Shown in pieces: positions 50,507-62,540 of a stretch of DNA of 64,000 nucleotides. The stretch covers positions 17,470,885 to 17,534,884 of the forward strand of contig NC_092029.1 of NCBI RefSeq assembly GCF_042242105.1. Reading direction: 5' to 3'. Made by a program: the position numbers and the translations under genes. A model generated the notes under the pieces. That model ran no database searches. It was not told the DNA's origin and was given only the letters and a program-made list of their open reading frames with translations. This DNA comes from Pempheris klunzingeri. Taxonomy: Eukaryota > Chordata > Actinopteri > Acropomatiformes > Pempheridae. The stretch's first letter is position 1; every line of letters starts with the position of its first letter.

Positions 50507-53500
50507 ATGATGCCCATTACGACCAGGAAGAGAAAGCTGTCCTCTCAGGACTCTGACAGGTGAGCTGGGTACTTTTAAATACTTTGACTCTCTGGATTTA
50601 CTGCACATGTGGTGCACTGATAAATTATTATAACAAGTAGGTCGATGTAACAATTACTGAAAGCTGATGTAGAGCAATCAGTCTGATTTTTAATTCTTAT
50701 TTACTTATTCTATGATGAGATTAATCCTAATTTAAATCTAAAGTTAGCAACATTCAGATTATTTTATTTGCCCTTAGTGCCCTTAGATGCCTGCTCTTTT
50801 GCTAAATGAAACAAAATAAGGTATCACATAGACACAGGGATGTACAGTGTATCAATAACTGACTGTTTAATACTTTTCTATGTTGCTCATTTTAACTCTT
50901 TCCTTGATTATGCATGTTATTTTTCTTGATTTAGTTGATATGTTTGAATACCTTTTGTTTTATGATACTTGCAGCACCATCTATGCTGTACTTGTGTCTG
51001 TTTACTGCTGTATAGACTCTATTTCATCATGGGATTTTAATCACCTGGGGAAACCTACTGATCTGTGGTACATGCTATATCCTTTTCTCTCACTGTGACT
51101 CATCTGCATCATCTTCTTGTTTCCAGTCACCAGGCCAAGAAGGGGGAGAGTGAGGAGATGTCCCCCGTGAAGAGGAGATCTCCCAGGAAGAAGCCAGCTG
51201 GACGTCTGGATAAGGAGAACTGTCCCTCGCCACAGAAACCCGCACGTAGACCAGCAGGTAGGATGGACAAGTGACAGGCATGGTTCAGTGTGGTAAAAAT
51301 GTTTGTTTTTATTGATTACAGGACTGATTAAGGACTACGTGAGATTCTAGGGGATGCATTGAGTTAGAACATGTTGCAAGTGGCTCATCTTCCTCATTTT
51401 GCCCACATACTTTCTCTCATGTGTATATATACACATCTCTTTTTCTGCTTATCCATTGTCTTTTTCTAGACTCCCCAGCCAAGTCACCCCGTAAATCTCC
51501 ACGCAAACTTTCCATGGTTACAAGCTCCTTCTATGGCAAGAAGAAGCCCGTCTATCTCACTCCACTAGAACGGAAGGCGCTAAAGGAGTCTCTGCCGTCT
51601 CCTCCTCCTCTTCCTTCACCTCCTTCCCAGGAGAAAAAGGCGAAGAATAAGAAGAATATTAAAGGAGGCAGCAAGCCAAGGAAGGTGGCTGCAGGATCTA
51701 ATGGCAAGATGGGCATCAAAAGCTATGCGACATCTTCAAAGTCGACCAATCTGCCGAAACTTAACAGCAGGTTTGTTTCCACATAAGTCAGAGAGCTCTT
51801 CAGCTTCTTTCTTGGACATGATAGGGGTTTGCATGTTCCATCACAATTGTACTTTCACTTGTAATTGATCTTTAATCTGTTTTTGCAATCAATACATTAT
51901 TTAATTCAGCAGTGTCGCTGCTAAACTGGCACCCACGACTACCACGGCTCCTGCCAGCGGCGCTAAGCCAGCAGAGTCCAAGAAGGCGATCACCGTCACC
52001 TTCAGCAGCCTGAAGCCCAAACCGAAGATCTTTGTAGGAGCTGCTTTCTTTGGTACAGGGAAGAAACCTACATCCATGTACAAAAAGTCTGCACCCAAAT
52101 CCTCAACCAGGCCAGCTTCAGTCCCAGTGAGGAGCAAAACTGTCCTGCCACAGACAAACAGTGAGAAGGCAAAGCAGCAGCAGCAGCAGCCAGCCGCTCC
52201 TGTGGTGAACCAACAGCAGAAGCGTCCTGAGGAGGTGAGGGGGGCCACTGTGTTTATACTATACTCTGCAGGCCAAGCTGTCACCAACATATTTAACATT
52301 TTCTTCTGTCACTTGACATTTTTTTGCTTGTTAACTTGAAATTGTGCTCTTATCTTTGGGTGACTGTGTCCACCAGACTTACAAAACTCCTTCCAATTCA
52401 CTGTTGATGTTTCGAAAGGCTCACAGTTAACAGAAAACTTCCTCGGGGCCTCTTGGGCAGAGCAGAGAGATGTTTCTGTCTATTTAAAGCCTAAATGCTG
52501 TTTCATCTTCAAGAGCACCTAAGGTTCAATGGTCTTGCAACATGTGAAACTGAGTGATCACTTGACCTCCTCTTTGACAGCTTAGTTTTTAAATGGCAAC
52601 AGTATTTGAACAAAAATGGTGGAGTAGTGAGTTATCTGCAGCAACATAGGCCACTGGCGCATACTCAGTCACTCAGAATAAAAGCCAACTGTAGATTTAC
52701 AGATACATATTTAACTTCGAACAAACAATGAATATGCTAAATGTATTTCTTCTTTTTTCTTTAAAGTTAACATAAGCTTATGTACTAGGACAAACTAAAC
52801 AAGGTTGCAGGCATCTTAATGGGCCTGCTGCTGATGGAGAGCTGATGCCATTTAGTGCGACAGCTGACTAATAGAAATGGTTGACTCAAGTTGTGTCACA
52901 CCAGAGCTCTTAAGATGTTATTTCTACAGACATGAAGGAGAAAACATTGGCATGTTAATGCGAATTATTTTGTCCTGATGGTTTGCCTGCAGACTGTCAT
53001 CCAGCCGGTCAAGACACAAGAAAACCAGCCAAGCGCCAAGCAGAGAGCAAAGTTTGATCCGAATGACTGGATGGACTCTGTCAACGAACAGCCGGAAACT
53101 CCACAGCCGTTAAGGTGCTTTACTTGATAAAAGTTTGAAGGCCTCCGAATTTCCCCCCCAAACTGAGAAGAAACTGGTGACATGAATAACACATTTGTGA
53201 AAGTTTTAACAAGACAAAATCAGCATTTAATTTGCCAGGTTTCATTTTCAATAACTTTGTAAGGGGAAACGCTTTGCTCCAGGCGGTTAATAACTATCTT
53301 CTTCCTGCAGCTCTCCTAAAATGCTGTCACACAAACAAGTGATTACCAAGGAGCTGAAAATTGTGTTGACAAGGACCCCAATATCAAGTCCGGCACCCGC
53401 GGCCTCATCCCTCAGAGCGCAGGTACAGCAGAAGTGTGCACACGTTCTTGGACATTATTGTACCGCATCTTTTCTGGTCCTAACTTCATTGTTACTATTG

Positions 53501-56500
53501 ACTAGCTACAGTTCTTAGTCATTACTAGACATCTGTGACTGATCAATGATGATGCTGACCTCGAATTATTCAGCTAACCTACATTCTTTGTTACATTCTT
53601 CTACCTTTGAATTTCTGCTGCTGTTGCTCATATACTTTACTTCTTCCAGGATGTGGATTGCAGCTCTGAGCCCATTGTTGACCTGAGTGATATAAACCCC
53701 CCCAGTGATGCTGGCAGCCCACCCAAAGGTGCACAGACACACACTGATTAAAAACTTCCACTATTCTAGTTCATCTATGGCCAAATCCACTCTTCTTAGA
53801 CACTTAACTGTTTCAAACGCATCACTCTCGTTCCATGAAAGCTTTATTTGGATTTTTTTTTTCTCCACAGAATCTGCAGCGGTGTATCCCATCTTTGGCT
53901 CCGCTTCCAAGAGGTGAGACAGTTTGTTAAAGCACAAAGCAAGAGGATGAGCAAGAAAACGTTTTACACGAACAGCAATGATGTCACTAGTGTGAATCTG
54001 TGGGTTTTACCTTTTTATGGAGTCAGGGATGAGTTCTTTCTTATATATTGAGTCCAAAAGTAGTGGCTTTTGCATTTTTACTTCCATGCCAAAGTCTTTT
54101 GCATTACCCTGAAAACACTACAGCACCGCATGTTTGTGACCTGCAGGCTGAGGAAAGCTCTACAGCCACCAGTGTCCTGCAGCACCCCCTCTGGCCCGAC
54201 GATGTCACTGCAGACTACTTCTTCAGCCAAAGAGCGACCTGTTCGCAGGAGGAAAGAGAAACAGGGTGACGACCAGCTCGTCATTGTAAGTTAACATTCG
54301 TATTCTTGCTGGTGTGCGCTGCTTGGGGCATACACACCATGTGGGCCCAGAATAGATGACGCAGATATTTTTGTGCATTATTTTAATGCCAACTACAGTA
54401 TTTTCCAAAAGGTTTGAAGGAGGTAAATTAGAAATGAGAAAGTCGTATCAGGTTTGGATTTCTGTTGGCAAACATGTTGATTTCCCTTCTTTTATTGGGC
54501 CGCTGTGTGTTTGTGTGTGTGTGTGTTTTGACTGTGCTTTTCTGTATTTTCCCCACCAGGACGCAGGCCAGAAGCAGTTTGGAGCAACGACCTGCAGCTC
54601 ATGTGGGATGGTGTACAGCGCCGACAACCCAGAGGACAATTTCCAACACACCCAGTTCCACCAGCGCTTCCTCGACTCCATCAAATTTGTGGTAAAAATT
54701 CCTTCATCCTGAGTTGCACAGACTATGAATTGATGAAGCCATTAGTGAAGCAGAGAATCGTGAATTCAAGCCAAAAACAAATGTTCAAGAAGAATTTTAA
54801 CATCAAAGGGCTTTGATATAAAGGCTGGTATTTATCTTGGAAACGCAACATTTGTCTGAGTAGAATTACCCCTGAAAATAGACTGGAACTAATCCCAGTT
54901 AAACAACACCACCAGTTGTCTTGCAATAGCCCTTATCTAACTTCCACTATGTACTCATTCTCTTTCCTTTTGCCACTAAAATGATGAAGCGACTTGTTTT
55001 TATTTCTGATAGTTTGGTATTTTGCAGAGATCTGCTGCCAAGACTGCTGGCATGCGTTTACTTCACGGGGAGGTGAGTTTGCTCTGGAGCAGCTGAGTAA
55101 CTGCAGCTTCTTTCCTCTGTTGTGTTTCCAGGGCTGGAAGAAGGAGCGGGTGGTGGCCGAGTTCTGGGATGGAAAGATTCTCCTAGTCATGCCAGATGAT
55201 CCCAAATACGCCATCAAAAAGGTGATTTGTTTCTCTAGACCAGGGGTGTCCACACTTTTTTCACTGAGGGCCACATACAGAAAAACATACAAAGGGCTGG
55301 GCCACTCACTAGAAGTGAGCTGTATTGCTAACTTTAATTATTATGAATCAATCAAATGTAGGTAAATTCTGCTTGATAACTGAATATGATTCAAGAAAGA
55401 AAAAAAAAAACAGCCTTTCCATTAGTGGGCTTTCATTTATTAGTTGTGGTACAAGCTGGTCTTTGCCTTGTAGGCTCTTGTTAAGGTGATCAGTGAGATC
55501 CACTAAAAATGCCAACCAGAGAGGGTCACTGAGCTCATGAAGGGGTCCTTCTCTCTTCAAAACTGGTCTATTTCTGATCTCAGGGCAGCTGCAGCACAGA
55601 GCCACGATTTAGCCAGTGCACAGCATCAGCATCAGCATCAGAGAGGGAAGCTTGAAATAGTCTGTGTTAGAGCCCTGGTGCTCGAATCAACAGCCTTACC
55701 TCCACTTTCTTGCCCCTCGGCGGACACCATAGAGGCCCTTCCTTTGCGCTGGCCTGGCCTGTCCCAGCTGGAGCCCCATCCGTCGTGCCTCCACACAGCT
55801 TGTCCCATTTAGGTCCCATCATGCCAACTGCACCTGGCACAGCTTCAGACACATCCTCACCCGTCATGGTGCTCTTTAGACTGCTAACATCAAGCAGCTC
55901 CTCCGTAACGCAAAAGTGATCGTCATTAGTTATTAGCTGTGCTCTCGTCGCACACTGCGTCTGAAACTTTCTACACTCACTTGCTTTCTTATGTTTCCTT
56001 GATTCTGTCATTTTGGGTCACCTGTAGCACATTTCTTCTTCTATTACTCATTTTACAGAGAAGCTGCCTTGATCAAGACCGTTACTCCCCCTAGCGGTGA
56101 GACTAAGAAGTACACAACTTCCATGTGTGGGCCGCATTCCAACACATCTTTAGAATTTCCTGTGAATTTCCAATGAAAATTGGACCACGGGCCGCAGTTG
56201 GCCTGTGGGCTGTATGTGTTGTAAAGCATGTTGTTTTTGTTTTTGGCAGCGAGGGTGAACATGTAGGGATCTAGGAACTATTTTCATTGACGATTAATCC
56301 CTTGATCAACTTCTGGATTAATCGATTGTTTAGTCTATAAAATGTCCATGTTTCCTGAGGCCCAAGGTGACATTGTCAAATGTCTTGTTTTGCTCACAGC
56401 CAAAACTTAGATTATGGAAACCAGAAAATAGTTATTTAAGAAGCTGGTGACAAAATTTTCATCAATAGTTGGTCATTAAATAAATAGTTGATAACTGATT

Positions 56501-57740
56501 GATTAATTGATGCACCTGTCTTTTTGCTTTTTTTACAAGTGTTCAAACTCGTGTGTCCATTGTAGTTTTCATGCCTTCTCCCTCACAGTGTGTGTGCTTG
56601 TGTTTGGTTTCAGGCTGAGGATGTGCGGCGTGTGGCCGACAATGAGTTGGGTTTCCAGCAGGTGACTCTGAGCAGACCCACACAGGCCAAGACCTACCTG
56701 TTCATCAACACAGAGCGCCTGGTGGTGGGCTGTCTGGTCGCCGAACCCATACGTCAGGTACGACTGGAGCCGCATGTGCGATTGGCAGACTCACTCCAAC
56801 TCTGTTCTCTTTTGGTATTTGTGCCGGAAGATCATCATATGTGGCCCCCAACCTTTTTGGCATTTGACCCCTTAAAATGGTGTACAGGGACATTCTACAG
56901 TAACCTGTGCTTGTTTTTTCTCCCCGTCCCTCCAGGCCTACAGAGTCCTCGAGCAGCCAGACCGACACAAAGACATGATGAAGGACGACTTCATGGAGCG
57001 ACACAGGGCCTGGTGCTGCTCCACCGTCCCAGAACAAGCCCTGTGTGGAGTCAGTCGGATCTGGGTCTTCAGTCTGGCCAGACGACAGAGTATCGCAACC
57101 CGCATGCTGGACACTGTCAGGTACAATGTCCCACTCCACAGAACTCTTTGTCTTTTTACTGTTGCTGTACAAATTGGCACATATTCTCAGTTTAGCTACA
57201 GTATACTATAATGACATGTTTCATTTACATGCTGTATGTGACTAGTAGCCCCTGGTGTCAAACTTACATTTTCCCTGACACTCGGCCGCTGTGTGGATCC
57301 CATCATAAGGTTTAGGGAAGCCTCTGAAGTGTGCTTTACTGGAGGTGGGGATGATTACCTGATGTACATTTTCTGAGCCAGTTAACCCACGAAACGTCTT
57401 CTATTTAAACACACTTTAAACTAGCATGAATTTTACTCTTGTGGCTTGTTTTCACTTGTGAACAGCTCACAACCACCACGACTACTATATTGTAGCCATA
57501 CACGCACAGCTGACTTTCTACATGAGGAAAACATCTCACAAGTGGATTCTTCTTCCCTTTCCTGCCAATTATTACAATTGTCCATATTTGTTTTGTTTTT
57601 GGTTTAGGAGCACCTTCGTGTATGGCAGCCATCTAACCAAGGAAGAAATCGCCTTCTCTGACCCAACACCTGACGGCAAACTGTTTGCAACAAAATACTG
57701 CAACACACCGACCTTCCTTGTTTACAACTTCATAGCATGA
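50507..57740 (+). CDS. esco2: Cohesin acetyltransferase ESCO2, complete coding region in 14 coding exons
   Basis: Coding exons: 50507-50559, 51127-51257, 51470-51770, 51910-52234, 52993-53114, 53311-53422, 53650-53728, 53871-53913, 54147-54285, 54560-54691, 55132-55221, 56614-56757, 56936-57120, 57608-57740 (stop 57738). Phases close; 662 aa (human 601). The disordered basic N-terminal half carries the two conserved ESCO boxes, [20 protein letters not shown] (about 80-99) and [14 protein letters not shown] (about 201-214), and a VYPIF motif. A zinc finger has Cys447, Cys450, His465 and His469. The GNAT-type acetyltransferase domain fills about 480-662, with [16 protein letters not shown], the acetyl-CoA loop [10 protein letters not shown], and the end [24 protein letters not shown]2 acetylates SMC3 in S phase to lock cohesin on sister chromatids; human loss causes Roberts syndrome. 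A decayed hAT transposon sits in intron 55222-56613. Confidence 0.97.
55241..56225 (-). mobile_element. Decayed hAT (Charlie-like) DNA transposon in an esco2 intron
   Basis: The left edge CAGGGGTGTCCACACTTTTT and GAGGGCCACAT are typical hAT-Charlie terminal sequence; the right side has ACCACGGGCCGCAGTTGG. Minus-strand frames give transposase pieces like the GTF2IRD2/SCAND3-type Charlie proteins: [18 protein letters not shown] (from 56,011), [10 protein letters not shown] and [10 protein letters not shown], then in another frame [20 protein letters not shown] and [11 protein letters not shown] (55,348-55,605). The coding part is internally deleted and frameshifted. Orientation is opposite to esco2. 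Confidence 0.82.
56258..56520 (+). repeat. AATCGATTAATCG-type hAT-like MITE, near-complete copy
   Basis: TTTTCATTGACGATTAATCC, GGATTAATCGATTGTTTAGT, AAAATGTCCATGTTTCC, CAAATGTCTTGTTTTG, and at the end TTGATAACTGATTGATTAAT. This is the clearest copy of the family in the window. In the same esco2 intron as the Charlie-like element. Confidence 0.75.
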
Positions 57741-58365
57741 AGTTTAGAATCTGACTAAACGCGTGGATTGAAGTTGTATTATTGTTTTAACTGACACAAT
57801 ATTATATATAATTATATTATTATATATAATTATATAATTATATATACTTATATATTATATATAATATTGTAAGTATAACACATCTTCAGGCAATAGTTAC
57901 ATTGTCTTTCACATGCAAAGCAATAACTGTTCAAGCTTTTTCTGTTGACTAGGCAAAGCTTTAGATTGAATAAGCTTCATTTATGATTCTAATATTCTGT
58001 GTTCAGGAATAAGTAGGTCTAGACTTTTTCAAGGGTTCATGATCCACCTGTTATCAGTATTTATACTCAGTGCTGCCTAAGTTATGTTGTGTGTATATTG
58101 GCAGTGCTTTTTATTTGGATGTTTATATTCTGCTTGAAACAGCAGCGACTGAAAATATTTCACATTCCTGAATATAACCTATGATTCACCTTGAATTGGA
58201 GGATTTGTTGTCTCCTGCTTAAGACTTTTTGTTTTTTCATGCTACTAGTTTAAGCTTTTTGGGGCATTTTGGAAGGAAAATATGTTGAAAGATAGATGCC
58301 AAGATCGTTTAGGGGCATTTTACTTTGTAAATACATTTAATAAACATTGCCTTTGTTTTATGATC
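57741..58365 (+). other. esco2: 3' UTR of esco2
   Basis: From the stop to AATAAA at 58339-58344 with cleavage expected about 20 nt on. Includes an AT-palindromic stretch at 57,802-57,870. Confidence 0.8.
57802..57870. repeat. AT-rich palindromic simple repeat
   Basis: Runs of TATATAATTATA-type words, self-complementary and able to form hairpins, in the esco2 3' UTR. Confidence 0.85.
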
Positions 58366-58598
58366 CTAAAAGTGTTTCTTGAACATGTCTCAGGCTAACA
58401 GTTATGTTGCTTTAAGAGAGAGGAGGGCATACAATCTATAATGTAAACAGTTTGCTTAATAGCTGCATTGCCAAGAATTACAGAACACAGATTCAACTCT
58501 CATGTCTGTGTAGTAAATATGGAGTCACAGCACACAGACTGCACTAGCTAGCATGGCTGTGGCTGAACTCAACAAAAGCACCTCTTAAACTCTCATTA

Positions 58599-59335
58599 GG
58601 GCCCGAGCACCAAGCGGAAATGCATCTGAAATAAATTGCAAGTTTGAGGGCCTAGACATACACAAAAACTCATGAAACTTTGCACACGCATCAGTCGTGG
58701 TGAAAAATTACATATTTTATGGGTCTTGCAAATGGGCGTGGCAAAATGGCTCCATAGCGCCCCCTAATTTCAAGCCCCGGATCAGCACCAAACTTGACAT
58801 GTTTGATAAGAGTCCCGCCCTGAAGACGTCTACATGTCAATATTCATTCACAGTCACAGCGCCACCTGGTGGTGACAGGAAATGCTATGTTTTACGCTAT
58901 GATGTCTCAAGTCAGCCAGTTGACCAGATCCACTTCAAATTTGGTCAGGAAAGCCTCAAGATGTTGATGTTGGTCTGTAGTGAAAAGGTGTTGCCGTAGT
59001 GATGCGTCGAATTTCGATTGAAATTAAAAGTGCAGTAACTCCACTGTACAAGGTCCTATCTTTACCACATTTATACTGTTTGATGACTGTCTAGCTCTGA
59101 AGACATGCACATACTAATTTAGAGCCATAGTCATAGCGCCACCTAGTGGCGGGAGGAAGTGCATGTTTTGTTCTCAGACGTCTCTCTCCGCGGGTTAACC
59201 ACAGCCACCTCAAATTTGGTCCAAACATTCCCAAGACGTGGATGATACAAAGTTATGAAGCTCTTGAGGTTTCATCAAACGCTGTCACTGTGGCAACACC
59301 TCGGAATAATAATAATAATAAATAAATCGGATAAC
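58599..59335 (+). repeat. Dispersed GGGCCCGAGCACC-type teleost repeat, 3'-truncated
   Basis: Begins GGGCCCGAGCACCAAGCG after TTA. It continues with CATAGCGCCCCCTAATTTCA, GCACCAAACTTGACATG, AGCGCCACCTGGTGGTGAC, CATAGCGCCACCTAGTGGC, and ends in an AATAAT run. The matching inverted end (GGTGCTCGGGCCC) is absent, so the right end is lost. The repeated 'agcgccacctagtgg' modules are typical. Superfamily not assigned. The 100-codon open frame inside (58,697-58,999) is not a gene. Confidence 0.7.
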
Positions 59336-59369
59336 AAGATTACTAATTAATTACTTACTTAATTACTAA

Positions 59370-59788
59370 TGGTGCTTTTCCACTAGACATAGTATCTGGT
59401 ACCAAGTACTATTTTAGTACCTACTCGGCTGGGGTTCCAAGCGAGCTGAGTCGAGCCGAAAATGTGACGTCAACATACTGCAGGCCACTGATTGGCCAGG
59501 GAGTGACGCCACTGGATGAGTCATGAGAGGGACTCGTTCACAGGAATCAAACCCGCCATTTTTAAAACGCTGGAAACAGACCGGGTGTTTTTATTATTTC
59601 TGTGAACGAGGTAAACGGCTACACGCAAACCAAACGCTTAATGTTGTTAGTTGTGTTTGTGCCGCATACAAATTACACTACTGGAGTTTCGACCTCGGCC
59701 ACTTTGAGGTGGTACGCTACTGTAATGGAAACGCAACCGAGTCGAGTCGAGTCGAGTAGAGCTAAATCTGTGTAATGGAAGAGCGCCA
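59370..59788. mobile_element. Harbinger-like MITE with TAA target-site duplication
   Basis: The left end TGGTGCTTTTCCACTAGACA and the reverse complement of the right end TGGCGCTCTTCCATTACACA agree at 16 of 20 bases. TAA flanks both sides (59367-59369 and 59789-59791), the 3-bp TWA duplication typical of PIF/Harbinger elements. Length is 419 bp, non-coding, with an internal GAGTC tandem near 59,740-59,758. It appears structurally whole. Confidence 0.8.
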
Positions 59789-59814
59789 TAACAATTGTGC
59801 TTCTTTCCCAACAC

Positions 59815-59905
59815 GTACTGGCGGGAAAGGTGGGACAATGTCCCAGCCGGGATTCAGACCTCTCTCCTGAGGGTACTGAGTCAGCACTTTACCTGAGATA
59901 CAGGT
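59815..59905 (-). repeat. tRNA-like SINE fragment, antisense
   Basis: On the minus strand: CTGTATCTCAGGTAAAGTGC (A-box-like), then GTACCCTCAGGAG, then GGTCTGAATCCCGGCTGGG (B-box-like). Too imperfect for a tRNA. Probably a SINE head or tRNA relic. Confidence 0.45.
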
Positions 59906-59943
59906 GAAGTCATGTGACTGTGCTCCTGAGCTGTTCCTCACTC

Positions 59944-60632
59944 CTTGGTACTTGTTCTCACCGCTCAGTCCCGACAAGAAACGTGTGGAAAGAAACAGTC
60001 AGGATTTCATCTCTTCACCTCAGACTTTTAGCCATCAGTTGTGAAAACTCCTGGTCTTCATCTGGTTGTGGTTCAATATTTCATCTGTTGTGAAGTGTAG
60101 AAAGCTGTCGCCTGTGGGATGGATTCTGTCTCCATCATCATTTGCTTTTGGTAGCGGATGATAAGAGGCAACATTTAAGACCTGAAACCAGCAGGTAGAT
60201 CAAAGTATTAGAGTATTGTATTAGTATTGTGCATGTTCTAATGTGCCTCTTATCTGTTACCAAAAGCAAATCTGCTCTAATTACTGATGGAGAGAAAATC
60301 CATCCCACAGACGACAGCTTTTAACAATTCACAACAGATGAAATATTGAACACGCAACCAGATGAAGACCAGGAGTTTTCACAAGAGCAGCTTTTCAGTC
60401 ATCAGCTGACTTTTAAAATGTCACGTAACCAGTGCAAACTACCTGAGGAGTTAGAGTGATTAGACTGTGCATGTTACCACCTCCCCTGGTAAAAGACTTA
60501 AGCTGGGACAGACATGTAGTTCTGCAAGAGGGACTGATGGCTAAAAGTCTGAGGTGAAGAGATTAAATCCAGACTGTTCAGTGTTTCTAGTCAGGACTGA
60601 GCAGTGAGAACAAGAAACAGGTTTCTTGGAAT
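59944..60632. repeat. Large fold-back inverted repeat (MITE or snap-back element)
   Basis: The left arm (59,944-~60,175) pairs with the right arm (~60,239-60,632). For example, CTCTTCACCTCAGACTTTTA on the left equals the reverse complement of the sequence at ~60,540-60,565; AAAACTCCTGGTCTTCATCT and TTTGCTTTTGGTA also recur inverted. The spacer is about 60 bp. The right arm holds an extra ~140 bp (about 60,392-60,532) absent from the left. No coding sequence; family unknown. Confidence 0.85.
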
Positions 60633-61644
60633 TGAATTGAATTACCAGGTAACTATTTGTGACGACAAATAAAATATTTTGACATTAATGGTGATTACTG
60701 ACATTTCAATGCAATTACATTTGAAGGATTCAAGGAACTTTGTCATACCAACACACGTTTACACGTTACTGTGGAGGAGCGTCTCTGCAGCCTGGACATT
60801 GAACTCATGCCGGTGGGTATGAGACCCCACTATCTGCCACAGGAGTTCTCTCACACCGTCGCTGTTATTGTTTTCATCCCCTCATCTGCGGTGGCGAGGA
60901 CAGCGAGTGACTTCATCCACTCGGTTGACGCGGGAAGCTGAGAGGCAAAACACAAATACAGGGAGAGGATTGAGGAAAAGATTGGACAGAACAACACCAA
61001 AGAGGTGTGGAATGGGACGAAGCAAATGACTGGCTGTAGTGTGACTCCATCTGGAGTACAGGGGGACCAGGAGTTAGCAACTGAGCTCAGCCTGTTTTTC
61101 AATAGGTTCAACACAACCCCCATCCATGTGAGCTCAGACACCATGTCTAGGTCCCCCCCCTAACACCCCTGCTACCATCCACACATCTGCTGAAGACTGT
61201 GTTCCCCTCCCCATCGACACCCACTCAGCCTCACCTTCACCACCAGCCAGGTGTGTCAGGAGCTCTTCAGGCTTAAGAGGAGCAAAGCTAGCGGACCTGA
61301 CAACATCAACCCCAGGATGCTCAAAGTGTGCGCTGGGCAGCTGGCAGGTCCTCTTCAGCACCTCTTCAATCTCTCTCTGAGGCTGAGGAGTGCCGGAACT
61401 GTGGAAGACCTCCTGCGTTGTCCCGGTGCCGAAGAACAGTCGTCCCAGTGGTTGACTGGTGATGCCAACAAGGTGAACGAGCTGGTGAGGAAGGCCAGCT
61501 CAGTGGTTGGACTGGAGCTGGACAGCCTGGAGACAGTGGCAGAGAGGAGGACAAAGGACAAGATCAAGGTCATCCTGAAAACCCCCCCTCACCCCCTCCA
61601 TGATGAGCTGTGGCAGCTGGGCAGCTCACTCAGTCATCGGCTCA

Positions 61645-61677
<33 letters not shown>

Positions 61678-61919
61678 GGCGCCAATTCATAACAGCGTTA
61701 TCTCAAGACGCTTTATATAAAGAGCAGGTCTAGACCAAACTCTTTAATAAGAGAGAGACCAACGATTCAGGAATTCAATATTAAGGATTCAAGAATCCCC
61801 ACATGAGCAGCATCAGATATTATATTGAGCAACAGTGGCAGGAAGAACTCCCTTTTAATGGGAGGAAACCAAGAACAGACCCAGGCTCAATGTGGGCGGC
61901 TTCTGTCAGGGTCCGTGTT

Positions 61920-61983
<64 letters not shown>

Positions 61984-62540
61984 CAAGACAAACAGCAACC
62001 AACGTACTAACAGTGACTATAGCACTAACAATAGGAATGTGACAAAAAAATTTGCAATATGGTAATACTGAAAAACATGACGAGTGGCCAACAATCCACA
62101 GCAGTGAATCATGAAGCCAGAGAACCACAGCAGCAAGACCAGGACCAGGATCCACAGGAACCTGAGAGATGAGAAAAGCACAGAAAGGCTCCGGGGAAGA
62201 TAGCAAGTTAGTAGCAGACATTAAGCGGACATGAGACATAATGATGAAGAAGCTCTGGCTCCATCACTGCTGTAGAGGACTTTAGGAACCACCAGTAGAC
62301 CTGCATTCTGGGAGCACAGTGCTCTAGTGGGGTAGTACGGTACTATGAGTTCTTTAAGATATGATGGAGCCTGAACATTAAGAACCTTGTAGGTGAGGAG
62401 AAGGATTTTAAACTATATTCTGGATTTTACTGGAAGCCAGTGAAGAGAAGCTAATATGGGAAAAATGTGGTCTCTTCTCTTAGTTCTCGTCAGTACACGA
62501 GCGGCAGGATTCTGGACCAGCTGGAGAGTCTTTAACGCCC
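61645..62540 (-). mobile_element. 5'-truncated LINE inserted antisense into the LINE above
   Basis: At its left edge the (ATCA)n tail CAATCAATCAATC and TTTATTTATAAGGCGCC are the reversed 3' end of a common teleost LINE/SINE. The right part, on the minus strand, encodes the RT C-terminal piece LQLVQNPAARVLTRTKRRDH with ILASLHWLPVKSRI (62,413-62,531). The 5' end is truncated there. A long (GA)n sits inside. Confidence 0.72.
61923..61982. repeat. (GA)n microsatellite
   Basis: About 30 GA units within the antisense LINE. Makes spurious Arg-Glu and Ser-Leu frames. Confidence 0.98.

Noticed and set aside
56705-57172. 155-codon minus-strand open frame
   Set aside because: It is the reverse shadow of esco2 coding exons 12 and 13, whose plus-strand reading clearly matches ESCO2.
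58697-58999. 100-codon open frame
   Set aside because: Lies wholly in the GGGCCCGAGCACC-type dispersed repeat.
61803-62239. Arg-Glu and Ser-Leu open frames
   Set aside because: Produced by the (GA)n run inside a LINE fragment.
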